A stretch of DNA of 64,000 bases from Bacteroidota bacterium (lineage in GTDB: Bacteria > Bacteroidota > Bacteroidia > Bacteroidales > Dysgonomonadaceae). The translations under genes were made by a program, and so were the position numbers. Each line of letters starts with the position of its first letter. Positions within the stretch are counted from its first letter, which is position 1. The stretch is taken from the NCBI GenBank assembly GCA_023424395.1, contig JAFADY010000065.1:26286-90285 (forward strand). The letters are read 5' to 3'. Positions 26,616 to 34,969 of this stretch are shown here, one piece after another. The notes below the pieces were generated by a model that was not told the origin of the DNA, did not search any database, and was given only the letters and a program-made list of their open reading frames with translations.

Positions 26616-26939
26616 ATGAAAACATACACATTGCAAAAGAACAAAAATGCGGAACATACGTTACCGCACGAATTGAAGGTAACCATCGGCGACCTGCAAG
26701 CTCTACCTACCAAAACGGCTCATACCTATGATGAGTTGATAAAGTATCTCAACTATACCTTTTACACCCCCGATTGGGCGCAGCCGATGGAAGAAGAATA
26801 CGAGATACTGTACGGCAGGAAAGGCAACAAGAACGTTGATTTTTTCCAAGTGAAAGATACCGGACTTATCGTTATGCCAGGCACATACCTTTTTCCGACT
26901 GCACTTACCATGCAGGATATTGACAACATGAACCGATAG
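26616..26939 (+). CDS. Hypothetical protein of the PRTRC-linked operon
   Basis: A 107-residue soluble protein containing TYDELIKYLNYTFYTPDWAQ in its middle and a DFFQVKDTGLIVMPGTYLF strand pair near the C-terminus. I do not recognise the family. It lies 20 bases after the previous gene and 11 before the next. Confidence 0.6.
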   Translation: MKTYTLQKNKNAEHTLPHELKVTIGDLQALPTKTAHTYDELIKYLNYTFYTPDWAQPMEEEYEILYGRKGNKNVDFFQVKDTGLIVMPGTYLFPTALTMQDIDNMNR

Positions 26940-26950
26940 TAATAAGGAAT

Positions 26951-27349
26951 ATGACACAGTTGAACAATAACGGCGTATCGGCATGCGCCAACGGCGAAGA
27001 ACGGTACGGACGATTTACCCCTGCACACAGGAAAGGAAAACAGTTTATCCAATACGACTACCGCCATACCAACGGCGAACTCTTTTCCACCGTCGCACCC
27101 ACGTTGGAAGAATGCAGGAAGAAAAGGGATGCGTGGCTGAAAACCCTGAACGAACTCTTTGTTACCGACCTGAACGGCAGTAAAATTACCGTTGAAGACT
27201 TGGACAAAGCCATAGAACAAGCCCAACTGATGAAAGGCTATCGCCATGAAGACCGTAATTATGCACGAATGGATAACCGCCTATCCGCTTATTGGACGGA
27301 TATGTACGACAAACTGACCGCTTTAAAAGCTAAATCAAATCAACAATAA
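26951..27349 (+). CDS. DUF3873-like protein
   Basis: A 132-residue protein. The N-terminal half (LNNNGVSACANGEERYGRF and QYDYRHTNGELFSTVAPTLE, then CRKKRDAWL) matches the DUF3873 pattern of Bacteroidota mobile elements. The C-terminal half adds a helical extension. It is probably a small DNA- or RNA-associated accessory protein, but no function is established. Confidence 0.7.
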   Translation: MTQLNNNGVSACANGEERYGRFTPAHRKGKQFIQYDYRHTNGELFSTVAPTLEECRKKRDAWLKTLNELFVTDLNGSKITVEDLDKAIEQAQLMKGYRHEDRNYARMDNRLSAYWTDMYDKLTALKAKSNQQ

Positions 27350-27369
27350 CTCAAAAAACAGACAGAACA

Positions 27370-27888
27370 ATGAACGCAAACTTTTTTACCCAAATCGCCC
27401 AACTCAATATCGAGGGCAGTTTACAGCTAACCATTACGGAAACCACCGCAGGGACTTGGTTAGTATCCGTGCTGTTACAGAACGAACAATGTGGCGACAA
27501 AGCCAAACACCTTATCCCGCCCCTCAATCTCAAAGGGACGGCGGAAGAACTCGACAACGGATTTTTCCCAAGTATCGCGACGCCCATCGAGCAAACATCA
27601 TCCCTTATGGTCAATATGGAAAGCTACCTGAAAGCGCAGGAAGAAGCCAAGAAACAATCGGCGATGGAAAAAGAGAAAGCCGAGAAGGAAAAGAAAGAGC
27701 GGGAAGCCAAAGAGAAGAAATTCAACGAAGCAATGAAAAAGGCAGATGAACTCGAAGCCGAAGAAAAGTATAGAGAAGCCTTTACAGCCGTTCCCGACGT
27801 GAAACAGTTTCCCGATTTTTCCGAAGAAATCCGCAAACGCAAAGACGAATTGGCAAAGCAGTTTGCCCCAAGCCTCTTCCATGCTTAA
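27370..27888 (+). CDS. PRTRC system protein E
   Basis: A 172-residue protein. The N-terminal domain (FFTQIAQLNIEGSLQLTIT, then LIPPLNLKGTAEELDNGFF) is the PRTRC-E signature. A charged coiled coil of Lys/Glu repeats follows at about residues 95-140, then a short C-terminal domain. PRTRC clusters are plasmid- and ICE-borne modules of unknown overall role. It precedes protein C by 30 bases. Confidence 0.85.
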   Translation: MNANFFTQIAQLNIEGSLQLTITETTAGTWLVSVLLQNEQCGDKAKHLIPPLNLKGTAEELDNGFFPSIATPIEQTSSLMVNMESYLKAQEEAKKQSAMEKEKAEKEKKEREAKEKKFNEAMKKADELEAEEKYREAFTAVPDVKQFPDFSEEIRKRKDELAKQFAPSLFHA

Positions 27889-27918
27889 CCGAATGTTTAA
27901 CATCTAAAACAGAAAATT

Positions 27919-28137
27919 ATGTTATTAGCAACACAATTAGAAAGAGTGTTTATACTCAACGATAAAGGGCAGGAAATCCGCCTTACAGACCCCGAACCAC
28001 GTTGGTCGCCCGAAAGCGTGTTAAACTTTTACGCTAACACCTATCCCATACTCACAACGGCAAAAATATCCGCACCCGCCATTCGGGAAGATACCGTACA
28101 GTACCGTTTCGAGAGCGTGATGGGAACGAAAGGATAA
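27919..28137 (+). CDS. PRTRC system protein C (ubiquitin-like)
   Basis: Seventy-two residues with a beta-hairpin (ERVFILNDKGQEIRL), a helix (SPESVLNFYANTYP) and closing strands. It ends in GTKG with Gly72 as the last residue. The strand-strand-helix-strand order and the free C-terminal Gly are what a ubiquitin/ThiS-like beta-grasp protein needs. With the E1-like ThiF protein downstream it may be adenylated and conjugated. The fold and chemistry are inferred, not proven. Confidence 0.85.
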   Translation: MLLATQLERVFILNDKGQEIRLTDPEPRWSPESVLNFYANTYPILTTAKISAPAIREDTVQYRFESVMGTKG

Positions 28138-28151
28138 TACACAAGAAGTAA

Positions 28152-28192
28152 TTCAATCTCGTTCATACCCATTCAATGTGAACGAGATTGAA
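28152..28192 (+). other. Intra-operon hairpin between PRTRC C and the next gene
   Basis: A perfect 14-bp inverted repeat, TTCAATCTCGTTCA (28152-28165) and TGAACGAGATTGAA (28179-28192), spaced by 13 bases, follows the protein C stop by 15 bases. No T-run follows. It may stabilise or process the upstream mRNA, raising protein C relative to downstream products. Confidence 0.6.
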
Positions 28193-28226
28193 CCAAAATG
28201 AATTAAACCAACAAAACGTAACAAAG

Positions 28227-29432
28227 ATGAATTATGCACCCAACACTTATACACGGAATGATAACCGTTCCATCCCGACACAAACAAACAGATTTACATT
28301 TGGAAATCGGTTATTTTGCCGACCGTTTGCAATACCCCAAAGACCACAGCGAAATCCGCAGGGACAAAAGGCAGTCCGCCCCGCAGAACCTCTTGCCGAT
28401 GGTTTTCTGAAAAGCCGTTTTCTGCCCAAGTTGGCAGTCAATCACGATTTGGCAAAGCTGACCGACAAGCAGCAAGAGCAACGGGAAAGGGACTTCTACC
28501 GGTCCCTTTCCCAACTTGCAGGGCATTATTCGTTTACTCCAATGGAAACAAGATGCTACCCTTATCCATATAACCTAACCCTTGCCCTTTGGGATGCGGA
28601 AGAACAAATCCGCCAATCTCCAAAAGGCAAAAATTACGATAATTTACTACTGTATGAAAACAACGAAACAAAACATCTTTTTCTTTCCGTTACCGAACGC
28701 TATAATACCGGAATGAATTTTTACTTTGTACCCGTTATCCCGCTTTTTAAGATGCTGAAAGACCGTAAAAGGAGATACACCGCCCATCTTCTCCAATCCG
28801 TTTTCTGCTACCTCAAAAGGATTGTAGGGATGCCCTATTACCGAAATAACAATACATTCCTTTATTGGCAGTATGAGATGATAGAAGATTGGACATCGCA
28901 GGACGACGAGAGCGAGGATAATAAACAATTAATATGGGAACTGCAAAAAGCCAAACTGTTGGGCGATAGGATGAATTGGAAGATAACAGCCGAAAACAAC
29001 CTTTCCCATTGGAAAGAGCGGATGCAATCCTACCAAGCCAACGACCCTTTTGACAGCGAAATTTTTCTGCTGACAGCCAAGTTTTTCCAACTCTACCAAC
29101 AATATCCCAACCGGACAGTATTCCGGCACGTGAACACTCTTTGGGATGAAGGCTATAGTTTTTACAACGATGATGAAATACGCATCACAATGGACAAATA
29201 CATCGGTTTTATCGCAGACGATAAAGGTTGGTTGAATGACCATCTTTGCGAAACCGTCAATCAGGAGTTTTCCCAATACAGCGAGATAGAAGAACCGACC
29301 GTTACCCATCATTTTGACGGCACACCCACGGAAAAAGACTTATTGGCATTTGAAAACCGCTTTTTTCCCCTGATAGGTGAATTGAATTACTTACTAAATC
29401 TGTATAACAGCAATAAAACGAACAAACTATGA
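28227..29432 (+). CDS. PRTRC-associated protein of unknown function
   Basis: A 401-residue soluble protein rich in Tyr, Trp and Asn. Its position between PRTRC C and PRTRC B is where other PRTRC clusters often have a large extra protein, but I cannot assign it with confidence to PRTRC-F. The N-terminal 60 residues are basic and low in order. The TTG at 28188 was rejected as start because it lies inside the hairpin. Its stop overlaps the PRTRC B start (ATGA). Confidence 0.7.
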   Translation: MNYAPNTYTRNDNRSIPTQTNRFTFGNRLFCRPFAIPQRPQRNPQGQKAVRPAEPLADGFLKSRFLPKLAVNHDLAKLTDKQQEQRERDFYRSLSQLAGHYSFTPMETRCYPYPYNLTLALWDAEEQIRQSPKGKNYDNLLLYENNETKHLFLSVTERYNTGMNFYFVPVIPLFKMLKDRKRRYTAHLLQSVFCYLKRIVGMPYYRNNNTFLYWQYEMIEDWTSQDDESEDNKQLIWELQKAKLLGDRMNWKITAENNLSHWKERMQSYQANDPFDSEIFLLTAKFFQLYQQYPNRTVFRHVNTLWDEGYSFYNDDEIRITMDKYIGFIADDKGWLNDHLCETVNQEFSQYSEIEEPTVTHHFDGTPTEKDLLAFENRFFPLIGELNYLLNLYNSNKTNKL

Positions 29433-30157
29433 ATGAAAATATGAACGACATAACCCGCAGTTTCGGAGAACTGTATTTTCCCAAATCGGCGCTTATCGTT
29501 TATCAAAACGGTACGCACAGCCCCGAAACGTATATCGAGAGTTTTGATATGGACGAGAAAGGAAACCTCATTAACGCCCATCCGTTGACCGTAAAAGAGG
29601 GACAAGCCTTGGCAAAAGCCTTAAACAGCGACAAAGAAACCGGAAAAGCGTTTTTGAAGCCCAAAGGGATTATACCCACCCGAGTACTGCATATAGACCC
29701 GAGTGAAAACGGAAGCGTGATATGGTTTGCCAAAGCGCAGAAACGGAAACTCTTTTTTATTGAAAGTCTGGGCATCCCGAACGGTTCAGCCAATGTACCG
29801 CCGATGCTGTGGAAAGCAAACCGGTACAAACTATCCGTTTACGCCCTTACCACGACTAAACGCCCCACCGAGAACACTCCTTTGTATTATGCGCCGTTTT
29901 TCAACATGTACGAGGATAACAGCGTATGTATGGGAACGGTAGACGTAAACATAAAAAGGTCAGCCTCGCTCGAAGAATTTATGCAGTTGTGGGAAGAATA
30001 CTATTTCAACAGCTATTTCAGCCATTTGTTGGGAGAACACAATCCGGTAAAAGGAAACATTGTAACGCTGTGGAAAAAGTTAATCGGAACGGATAAACCT
30101 TTTCCGAAAGAAGTATTAAAGACAAATCGCTTAACACTCAAAAACCTCATAAAATGA
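29429..30157 (+). CDS. PRTRC system protein B (E2-like candidate)
   Basis: A 242-residue protein of the PRTRC-B family. Near the middle PPMLWKANRYKLSVYAL is followed by PLYYAPFFNMYEDNSVCMGT. Cys167 in NSVCMG sits where E2-like folds keep the catalytic Cys, after the Pro/Asn-rich strand. A role as carrier of the ubiquitin-like protein C is therefore plausible but unproven. It overlaps both neighbours by four bases, so B and ThiF are probably made in equal amounts. Confidence 0.85.
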   Translation: MNENMNDITRSFGELYFPKSALIVYQNGTHSPETYIESFDMDEKGNLINAHPLTVKEGQALAKALNSDKETGKAFLKPKGIIPTRVLHIDPSENGSVIWFAKAQKRKLFFIESLGIPNGSANVPPMLWKANRYKLSVYALTTTKRPTENTPLYYAPFFNMYEDNSVCMGTVDVNIKRSASLEEFMQLWEEYYFNSYFSHLLGEHNPVKGNIVTLWKKLIGTDKPFPKEVLKTNRLTLKNLIK

Positions 30158-30978
30158 ACACAAACGAACAAACCATACAAAAACAGCACATCCACTTTAC
30201 GAGCAGCCAACTGATACAAGCCACCAATCCCATAACCGTTAATCTTATAGGGGCAGGCGGGACAGGCTCACAGGTGCTGACTGCTTTGGCACGGATGAAT
30301 TACGCCTTGAATGAACTTGACCACGCAGGATTAGACGTAAGGCTATGGGACGATGATACCGTTTCGGAAGCTAATTTGGGACGTCAATTGTTTGCCGAAT
30401 GCGAATTGGGAATGTACAAATCTGTTGCTTTAATCAATCGTGTAAACCGCTTTTTCGGCACAAATTGGAAAGCCGAGAGCCGGAAGTATGAAAAAGACCA
30501 AGATGGAGATATACCCAACGGCGCAAGTGCCACGATAACCTTATCGTGTGTGGACAACGTGAAAACACGATTTGCCATATCCGAGATACTGACAGAAATA
30601 AAAGAAAACGGACGGTATTCCCAAAACCGTCCGGTCTATTGGCTCGATTTCGGCAACAGCCGGAACAGCGGGCAGGTAATTCTCTCAACCGTCGGAGAGC
30701 TGCATCAACCCCAATCGGAAAAGTTTATCCCCGTCGGTAATCTGCCTTTTGTGACTGAAGAATACGGCGACCTGCTTACCCAATCGGAGCAGTCGGACGA
30801 TACGCCGAGTTGTTCGCTTGCCGATGCCCTCGAAAAGCAGGATTTGTTCATAAATTCCACGTTGGCGCAGATGGGATGCTCCTTGCTTTGGAACTTGTTT
30901 CGCAACGGAATGACGGATACAAGAGGATTTTTCCTGAACCTGAAAGATTTTCGCACACAGCCGTTGAAAGTCGGCTGA
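30154..30978 (+). CDS. PRTRC system ThiF family protein (E1-like)
   Basis: A 274-residue E1/ThiF-type adenylating protein. The nucleotide-binding GAGGTGS is at residues 33-39, the conserved NLGRQ at 74-78 supplies the Arg, and SCVDN is at 131-135. Cys220 in PSCSLADAL lies in the crossover-loop region and is the best candidate for the thioester Cys. It should activate the C-terminal Gly of protein C with ATP. No JAB-type peptidase (PRTRC A) is seen in this operon. Confidence 0.88.
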   Translation: MNTNEQTIQKQHIHFTSSQLIQATNPITVNLIGAGGTGSQVLTALARMNYALNELDHAGLDVRLWDDDTVSEANLGRQLFAECELGMYKSVALINRVNRFFGTNWKAESRKYEKDQDGDIPNGASATITLSCVDNVKTRFAISEILTEIKENGRYSQNRPVYWLDFGNSRNSGQVILSTVGELHQPQSEKFIPVGNLPFVTEEYGDLLTQSEQSDDTPSCSLADALEKQDLFINSTLAQMGCSLLWNLFRNGMTDTRGFFLNLKDFRTQPLKVG

Positions 30979-31004
30979 TGTTTCATTTTTCTGACTGTTT
31001 GATT

Positions 31005-31040
31005 GTCCCCGAAGTCAAAATTTCGGGGACTTCTTTTCTT
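31005..31040 (+). terminator. Terminator of the PRTRC operon
   Basis: GTCCCCGAA (31005-31013) and TTCGGGGAC (31022-31030) form a perfect stem with an 8-base loop, followed by a T-rich tail, 26 bases after the ThiF stop. Confidence 0.85.
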
Positions 31041-31150
31041 TGACAGAAAAGGCAAACAAAGAAAAGAAGCAAAAGAAATTTGCCCTGTACGCAGAAGAAT
31101 TCCTATCTATCTATAATTGCTATTAAGTCTTTTACCTATTTAAGTGCGAT

Positions 31151-31190
31151 ATATAAAAAGGTTAAAGTCTTTACTTTAACCTTTTTATAT
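31151..31190. terminator. Bidirectional hairpin between PRTRC operon and cargo
   Basis: A perfect 17-bp stem (31151-31167 and 31174-31190) with a TCTTTA loop and A/T runs on both sides separates the plus-strand PRTRC operon from the minus-strand lipoprotein genes. Confidence 0.8.
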
Positions 31191-31245
31191 TCACTTTTAT
31201 AGTATGGTATAATAACTCGAATGAAATTATTTTAAAACAAATGGA

Positions 31246-31688
31246 TTATTGCCAAGTAATTCTAGGTAGATATGTTTTAGTAGAAATTACCGTATTCTGT
31301 TTATTATTTATATTGGTTTGCATAGTAACAGTTACTTTCATTACATATTGAGGCTCTAATCTAAAATCACCATGCCATGTGGGTTTTCTTCTCAAATCGA
31401 TTCTTTCAGGAGGAGAATAGTCTGGATATGAATGTTCATTCCAAGGAATATATACCATAAAATTATGATCAAATTTAGGATAATAATATGGTGGTTTACT
31501 GGGAATCGCATCATCTTGAGAAAATTCCTCGATATATAAACTTCCAGTTGTAGAATTAAGTAAAATACCCCAATCCTTGTTGATACCACTTCTATAAACT
31601 TCATCTCTTAAAGGATAGTCTCCTTATTACATGAACTACTAACTATAAGAAAGAATAATATATAAAAGAACACTGTTTTGTTTACCAT
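31246..31688 (-). pseudogene. Frameshifted lipoprotein gene
   Basis: Starting at 31688 on the minus strand the frame gives a lipoprotein signal (hydrophobic stretch, then LIVSSSC with lipid Cys20 and NKE) but stops at TAA after ETIL. A one-base shift near 31613-31622 restores a frame reading YPLRDEVYRSGINKDWGILL and onward to PRITWQ at 31246. The body is beta-rich (YYYPKFDHNFMVYIPW, then WHGDFRLEPQYVMKVTVTMQ). There is no long homopolymer at the break, so a true mutation is likely. The function is unknown. Confidence 0.7.
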
Positions 31689-31757
31689 AAGATAATGTTT
31701 TTTTACTTAGTAAATATAATAAAATTGTACGAACATTTCAAATATAGATTTTATAAA

Positions 31758-32192
31758 TTATCGGAAAATAGCTTTTAAACAGACTCCTTTCTCATATTTG
31801 TCAAAATAAGTTAACGAATTAATTTTTGTATAATTGCTTTCAACTAAAATAATAAAATCTTTTTTTATTTCTTCGTCATTTAATTCAAATATTACCACTC
31901 CGTCACTATCAACTTTCAAACTTTTATTGGGTGAGATAAATCCTTTTTCATTAGAAAAAACACCTTCTCCGATATAATCCAAATTAGTAAAGTCTTCATG
32001 CTTTTTCTCAAAGAATACATAAACAACAGAATTTACGTCTGGAATCTCTTTTTCATTTAAAACATAATGAACTGACACTTTTATATTAGGAATTTCCTCC
32101 TCGGCGTTAATGAAAGGATCATCTTTTTCGCATCCGATAAATGCAATAATAACAAACGAAAGAGTAATAATTATTTGAAATAATGTTTTCAT
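31758..32192 (-). CDS. Small putative surface lipoprotein
   Basis: A 144-residue lipoprotein: signal peptide, then IAFIGC with lipid Cys21 followed by EKDD, an acidic stretch of the kind that exports lipoproteins to the cell surface in Bacteroidota. The remainder looks like a single Ig-like beta domain (IKVSVHYVLNEKEIPDV, then VVIFELNDEEIKKDFIILVE). No family is recognised. It is part of a cargo block of lipoprotein genes on the minus strand. Confidence 0.75.
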   Translation of the reverse strand: MKTLFQIIITLSFVIIAFIGCEKDDPFINAEEEIPNIKVSVHYVLNEKEIPDVNSVVYVFFEKKHEDFTNLDYIGEGVFSNEKGFISPNKSLKVDSDGVVIFELNDEEIKKDFIILVESNYTKINSLTYFDKYEKGVCLKAIFR

Positions 32193-32276
32193 ATTTCTAA
32201 GTATTTAGTTTTAAATCAAATGATCAGCTAAATTAAGGTTTTTATTGAAAAAATGCAGAACAAACGTTCTTTTATA

Positions 32277-32284
32277 CAAAGATA
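32277..32284 (-). promoter_or_regulatory. Candidate -7 box for the 144-residue lipoprotein gene
   Basis: Minus strand TATCTTTG matches TAnnTTTG exactly, 85 bases before the start codon. The -33 position reads ATTG rather than TTTG. Confidence 0.4.
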
Positions 32285-32364
32285 ATTAATATAATTGTAA
32301 AGTTGCAATCTCAATTTTATAAGAATCACCTGAAACATATGATGGATTAAACGCTGGCTGATAG

Positions 32365-33909
32365 TTAGGATAAATGTGTTGGTTGGCGTCGTATTCCCTC
32401 GGATGGAGTTCTTAAATTAATATCAATTAATTGTTCTGAGATTATGACATCTTGTCCAAAAGTAATGTAGACGTCTCCTAAGGGATCGGCATTTTTAGTT
32501 GTAACAATTGAATAAAAAACTTCTTGTGATTCAGTAGAGGTAGCCCCAAATTTTGCTCCAACTTTCTCTTTTTCTCCAATAGAAACGTTAAATTCAAAAT
32601 TAGTTGCAAAAGTTGAAGTTGTTTTTTCTGAATTAGTAATTGTCTCCGGATCATCTTGTTCCTCGATAGTTATTTTCACTGTTTCACTAAATTTTTCCAA
32701 ATCCCAACTAAATAAATACATAGGTTGTGTTAGAAAAAACTTTTTAGTTTTACTAATACCCCTTACAAATACAGTACCAGAATTACGCGGAGGGTAATAT
32801 AAATCTAAATCAAATAATTGTTCTCCTTTAGCCTTAAATTTTTTTCTAATACCGTCACCGACTCCAGTTTTAGATGCAAGTTTTATATTTACCCAAAATT
32901 CGAATTCTCCATCTGTCCACTTTGGAGTCCAGATTCTTGGACCGTTTACAAAAGATGAATTGTAACGTGGGTCACCGGTTTGATCCGAAATTCCATTATA
33001 TGCGCCATTAGGATCACCCAATAGTTGAAATGAATAAAGATGTTCACCAAAATTCTCATTAAAAGCACCTCTACCCGTTACAGAATTTATATCATAGTAG
33101 ATATAATCTCTTTGCCAAATGTTGGCCTGATCCTTGAACCTTTTGGCATCAAACATTTTATTCATATTTGATGGAATGTCGGTATTCGACCCTAGTCTTG
33201 TTGTTATTTGTTTTGGTTTTACATTATCAAAAATTTCATCATCAAATACAAATTCTATTCCGGTATTGGCTTTTAACACTGTAAAGTTATCCTGAATGGA
33301 AGATCTTAGTCTTGACGACTTTAGAACAATTCTTTCAGATTTCTTTATAACAACTATTGGAAATAAAGGAATTTCATTATGGTCAAAGGTTTTTTTATCA
33401 CCGAAAGAATCAATATAATGAACTTTATTTTCTTTGTCAATAAATGCAACTTTGGGGATGTCTAAATCAGTATCCCATTTTTCAGCTGAAAATGCATCAT
33501 CTATCAATTCAGGAACAAAAATAGTTAAAGTTGGAATTTCTTGAATTAATTTAGATATATCTTTTATTGGCATATATTTTGAAAGACTGCTTTCTAATGT
33601 ACTATTATCTTTTAGTTTAATATCTTTCACTAACATATATAAAACATCATAGTCATCATCTATCATTTTTAAAGCTTCAGCTTTAATCAATTCTCTAACT
33701 TCTTTACTGTTATTAAATACTTTAGCTAAGGCTGTTGCGAAATCTTCATGCAATGATTCAAATGTTTTAGTGCTCATATTATCCTTAATCTCCGTTAGAT
33801 TGGGATTGAACACTTCAGGAGTAATTTCTTCATTATTACAAGACGTAATAAATAATGTAATAAACAAAATGGCAATTACATTTTTGGTAAGATTAATTTT
33901 TTCTTTCAT
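32365..33909 (-). CDS. Large putative surface lipoprotein, paralogue A
   Basis: A 514-residue lipoprotein (FITSC, lipid Cys24, then NNEE). The N-terminal helical part (about 50-150) and the whole layout parallel the 541-residue protein encoded at 34970-36595. Shared blocks include LIKAEALKMIDDDYDVLY, WQRDYIYYD, WTDGEFEFW and a C-terminal TIEEQDDPETITN followed by alternating Ser/Thr and hydrophobic residues, ending in DPLGDVYITFGQDV. The alternating strands recall beta-pore-forming proteins, but that is only a visual resemblance. It ends inside a Pro/Arg-rich tail. Confidence 0.75.
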   Translation of the reverse strand: MKEKINLTKNVIAILFITLFITSCNNEEITPEVFNPNLTEIKDNMSTKTFESLHEDFATALAKVFNNSKEVRELIKAEALKMIDDDYDVLYMLVKDIKLKDNSTLESSLSKYMPIKDISKLIQEIPTLTIFVPELIDDAFSAEKWDTDLDIPKVAFIDKENKVHYIDSFGDKKTFDHNEIPLFPIVVIKKSERIVLKSSRLRSSIQDNFTVLKANTGIEFVFDDEIFDNVKPKQITTRLGSNTDIPSNMNKMFDAKRFKDQANIWQRDYIYYDINSVTGRGAFNENFGEHLYSFQLLGDPNGAYNGISDQTGDPRYNSSFVNGPRIWTPKWTDGEFEFWVNIKLASKTGVGDGIRKKFKAKGEQLFDLDLYYPPRNSGTVFVRGISKTKKFFLTQPMYLFSWDLEKFSETVKITIEEQDDPETITNSEKTTSTFATNFEFNVSIGEKEKVGAKFGATSTESQEVFYSIVTTKNADPLGDVYITFGQDVIISEQLIDINLRTPSEGIRRQPTHLS

Positions 33910-34360
33910 AACTTGACGTTTAAAAAATGTTTTTAATAATAAATAGATTATTCTTTTTTTTTAAGTAATATATTTTTTGTGTGGTTATTAAGCATCGGTT
34001 GTATTATAGTATCTATTTTTTATCTATTAAATTAATTATTCCCAGTTTTGTATATTTAAGTTCGTTCGGTTGTAAACTATTCTTAATTTTCCATTCTCTC
34101 ATATTGTGCACTACGAGTTTATCTGTATGTTTTCAATCTAAAATTGAATATTCTCATATTTTTTTAATTATAAATATTACAATCCCATAATAGTAAATAA
34201 TTGATGTGTCTTACATTTCAAATTCTCCCCAACCCTTGCTGACACTTTGCCCTTGCTCCCGCGCGAATCCTTTCACGTGATTTCTCTATGGCACACGAAA
34301 GAATTCTTGCGGCAGCATAGGGATTGAATTATACTTTTCGCAATATCAATCGTTTAATCA
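33910..34360. other. AT-rich gap with a GC-rich palindromic block
   Basis: No gene is convincing. At about 34259-34312 a GC-rich segment forms an imperfect inverted repeat (GCGCGAATCCTTTCACGTG against CACACGAAAGAATTCTTGC, 14 of 19 positions pairing). It differs clearly in base composition from its surroundings. It may be a terminator or a remnant of an intergenic repeat for the minus-strand gene at 34361. Confidence 0.4.
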
Positions 34361-34942
34361 TTAATGCGATGCTTGTGTAATGAATGTAGCATCAATTAAA
34401 GTGCTGTCTTTTTTATTCTCAATGTTATATAAATATCCCCTAATTTTCACCTCAAAGGATGGTATTCTCAATTCCTTGTACTTAACAGATAATATTTCCG
34501 CTTCAACGGATTGTTTATCTTTAACTGTAGTGTAAAATTTTTTAGTTTTCTGCTCGCCCAATTGTTCAAACCAATCAACAGTTATCCAGTTCTTGATATA
34601 GTTTTTTGACTCTATATAAGAGTTGAAGAAAAGGAATGATGAAGTTTTTAAAGGGTTTACCAGATTCACTGTTACTAATTGATTCATTTCAAAAATACTA
34701 CCATCAATAATGCTTGGTGAAGAGTCCGATTTAAACTGAAATTGTATATTTTTACCGTCAAAATGCGTTATACTTACTCTTTCATTAAATTTATCGTTTA
34801 CCAAATCATACCCATGCCGTCCAATATACCCTTTAAAACTTCCGGGTTCTACCTCCAGAGGGTTGGATGATTCTTCCTTGGAACAGGCAAATAGCAATAC
34901 ACTAATAAAGCACAACAGAAGCAAGATAATTTTATTTTTCAT
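34361..34942 (-). CDS. Putative surface lipoprotein
   Basis: A 193-residue lipoprotein (LLFAC, lipid Cys20, then SKEES). The remainder is rich in beta strands (VSITHFDGKNIQFQFKSD, then LRIPSFEVKIRGYLYNI) without a recognised motif. It starts 27 bases after the stop of the 541-residue paralogue, so the two are an operon. The pairing may mean a shared function, for example a partner or inhibitor. This is inference from position only. Confidence 0.7.
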   Translation of the reverse strand: MKNKIILLLLCFISVLLFACSKEESSNPLEVEPGSFKGYIGRHGYDLVNDKFNERVSITHFDGKNIQFQFKSDSSPSIIDGSIFEMNQLVTVNLVNPLKTSSFLFFNSYIESKNYIKNWITVDWFEQLGEQKTKKFYTTVKDKQSVEAEILSVKYKELRIPSFEVKIRGYLYNIENKKDSTLIDATFITQASH

Positions 34943-34969
34943 TGATTATTCTCCTTGACATAGTTTATA

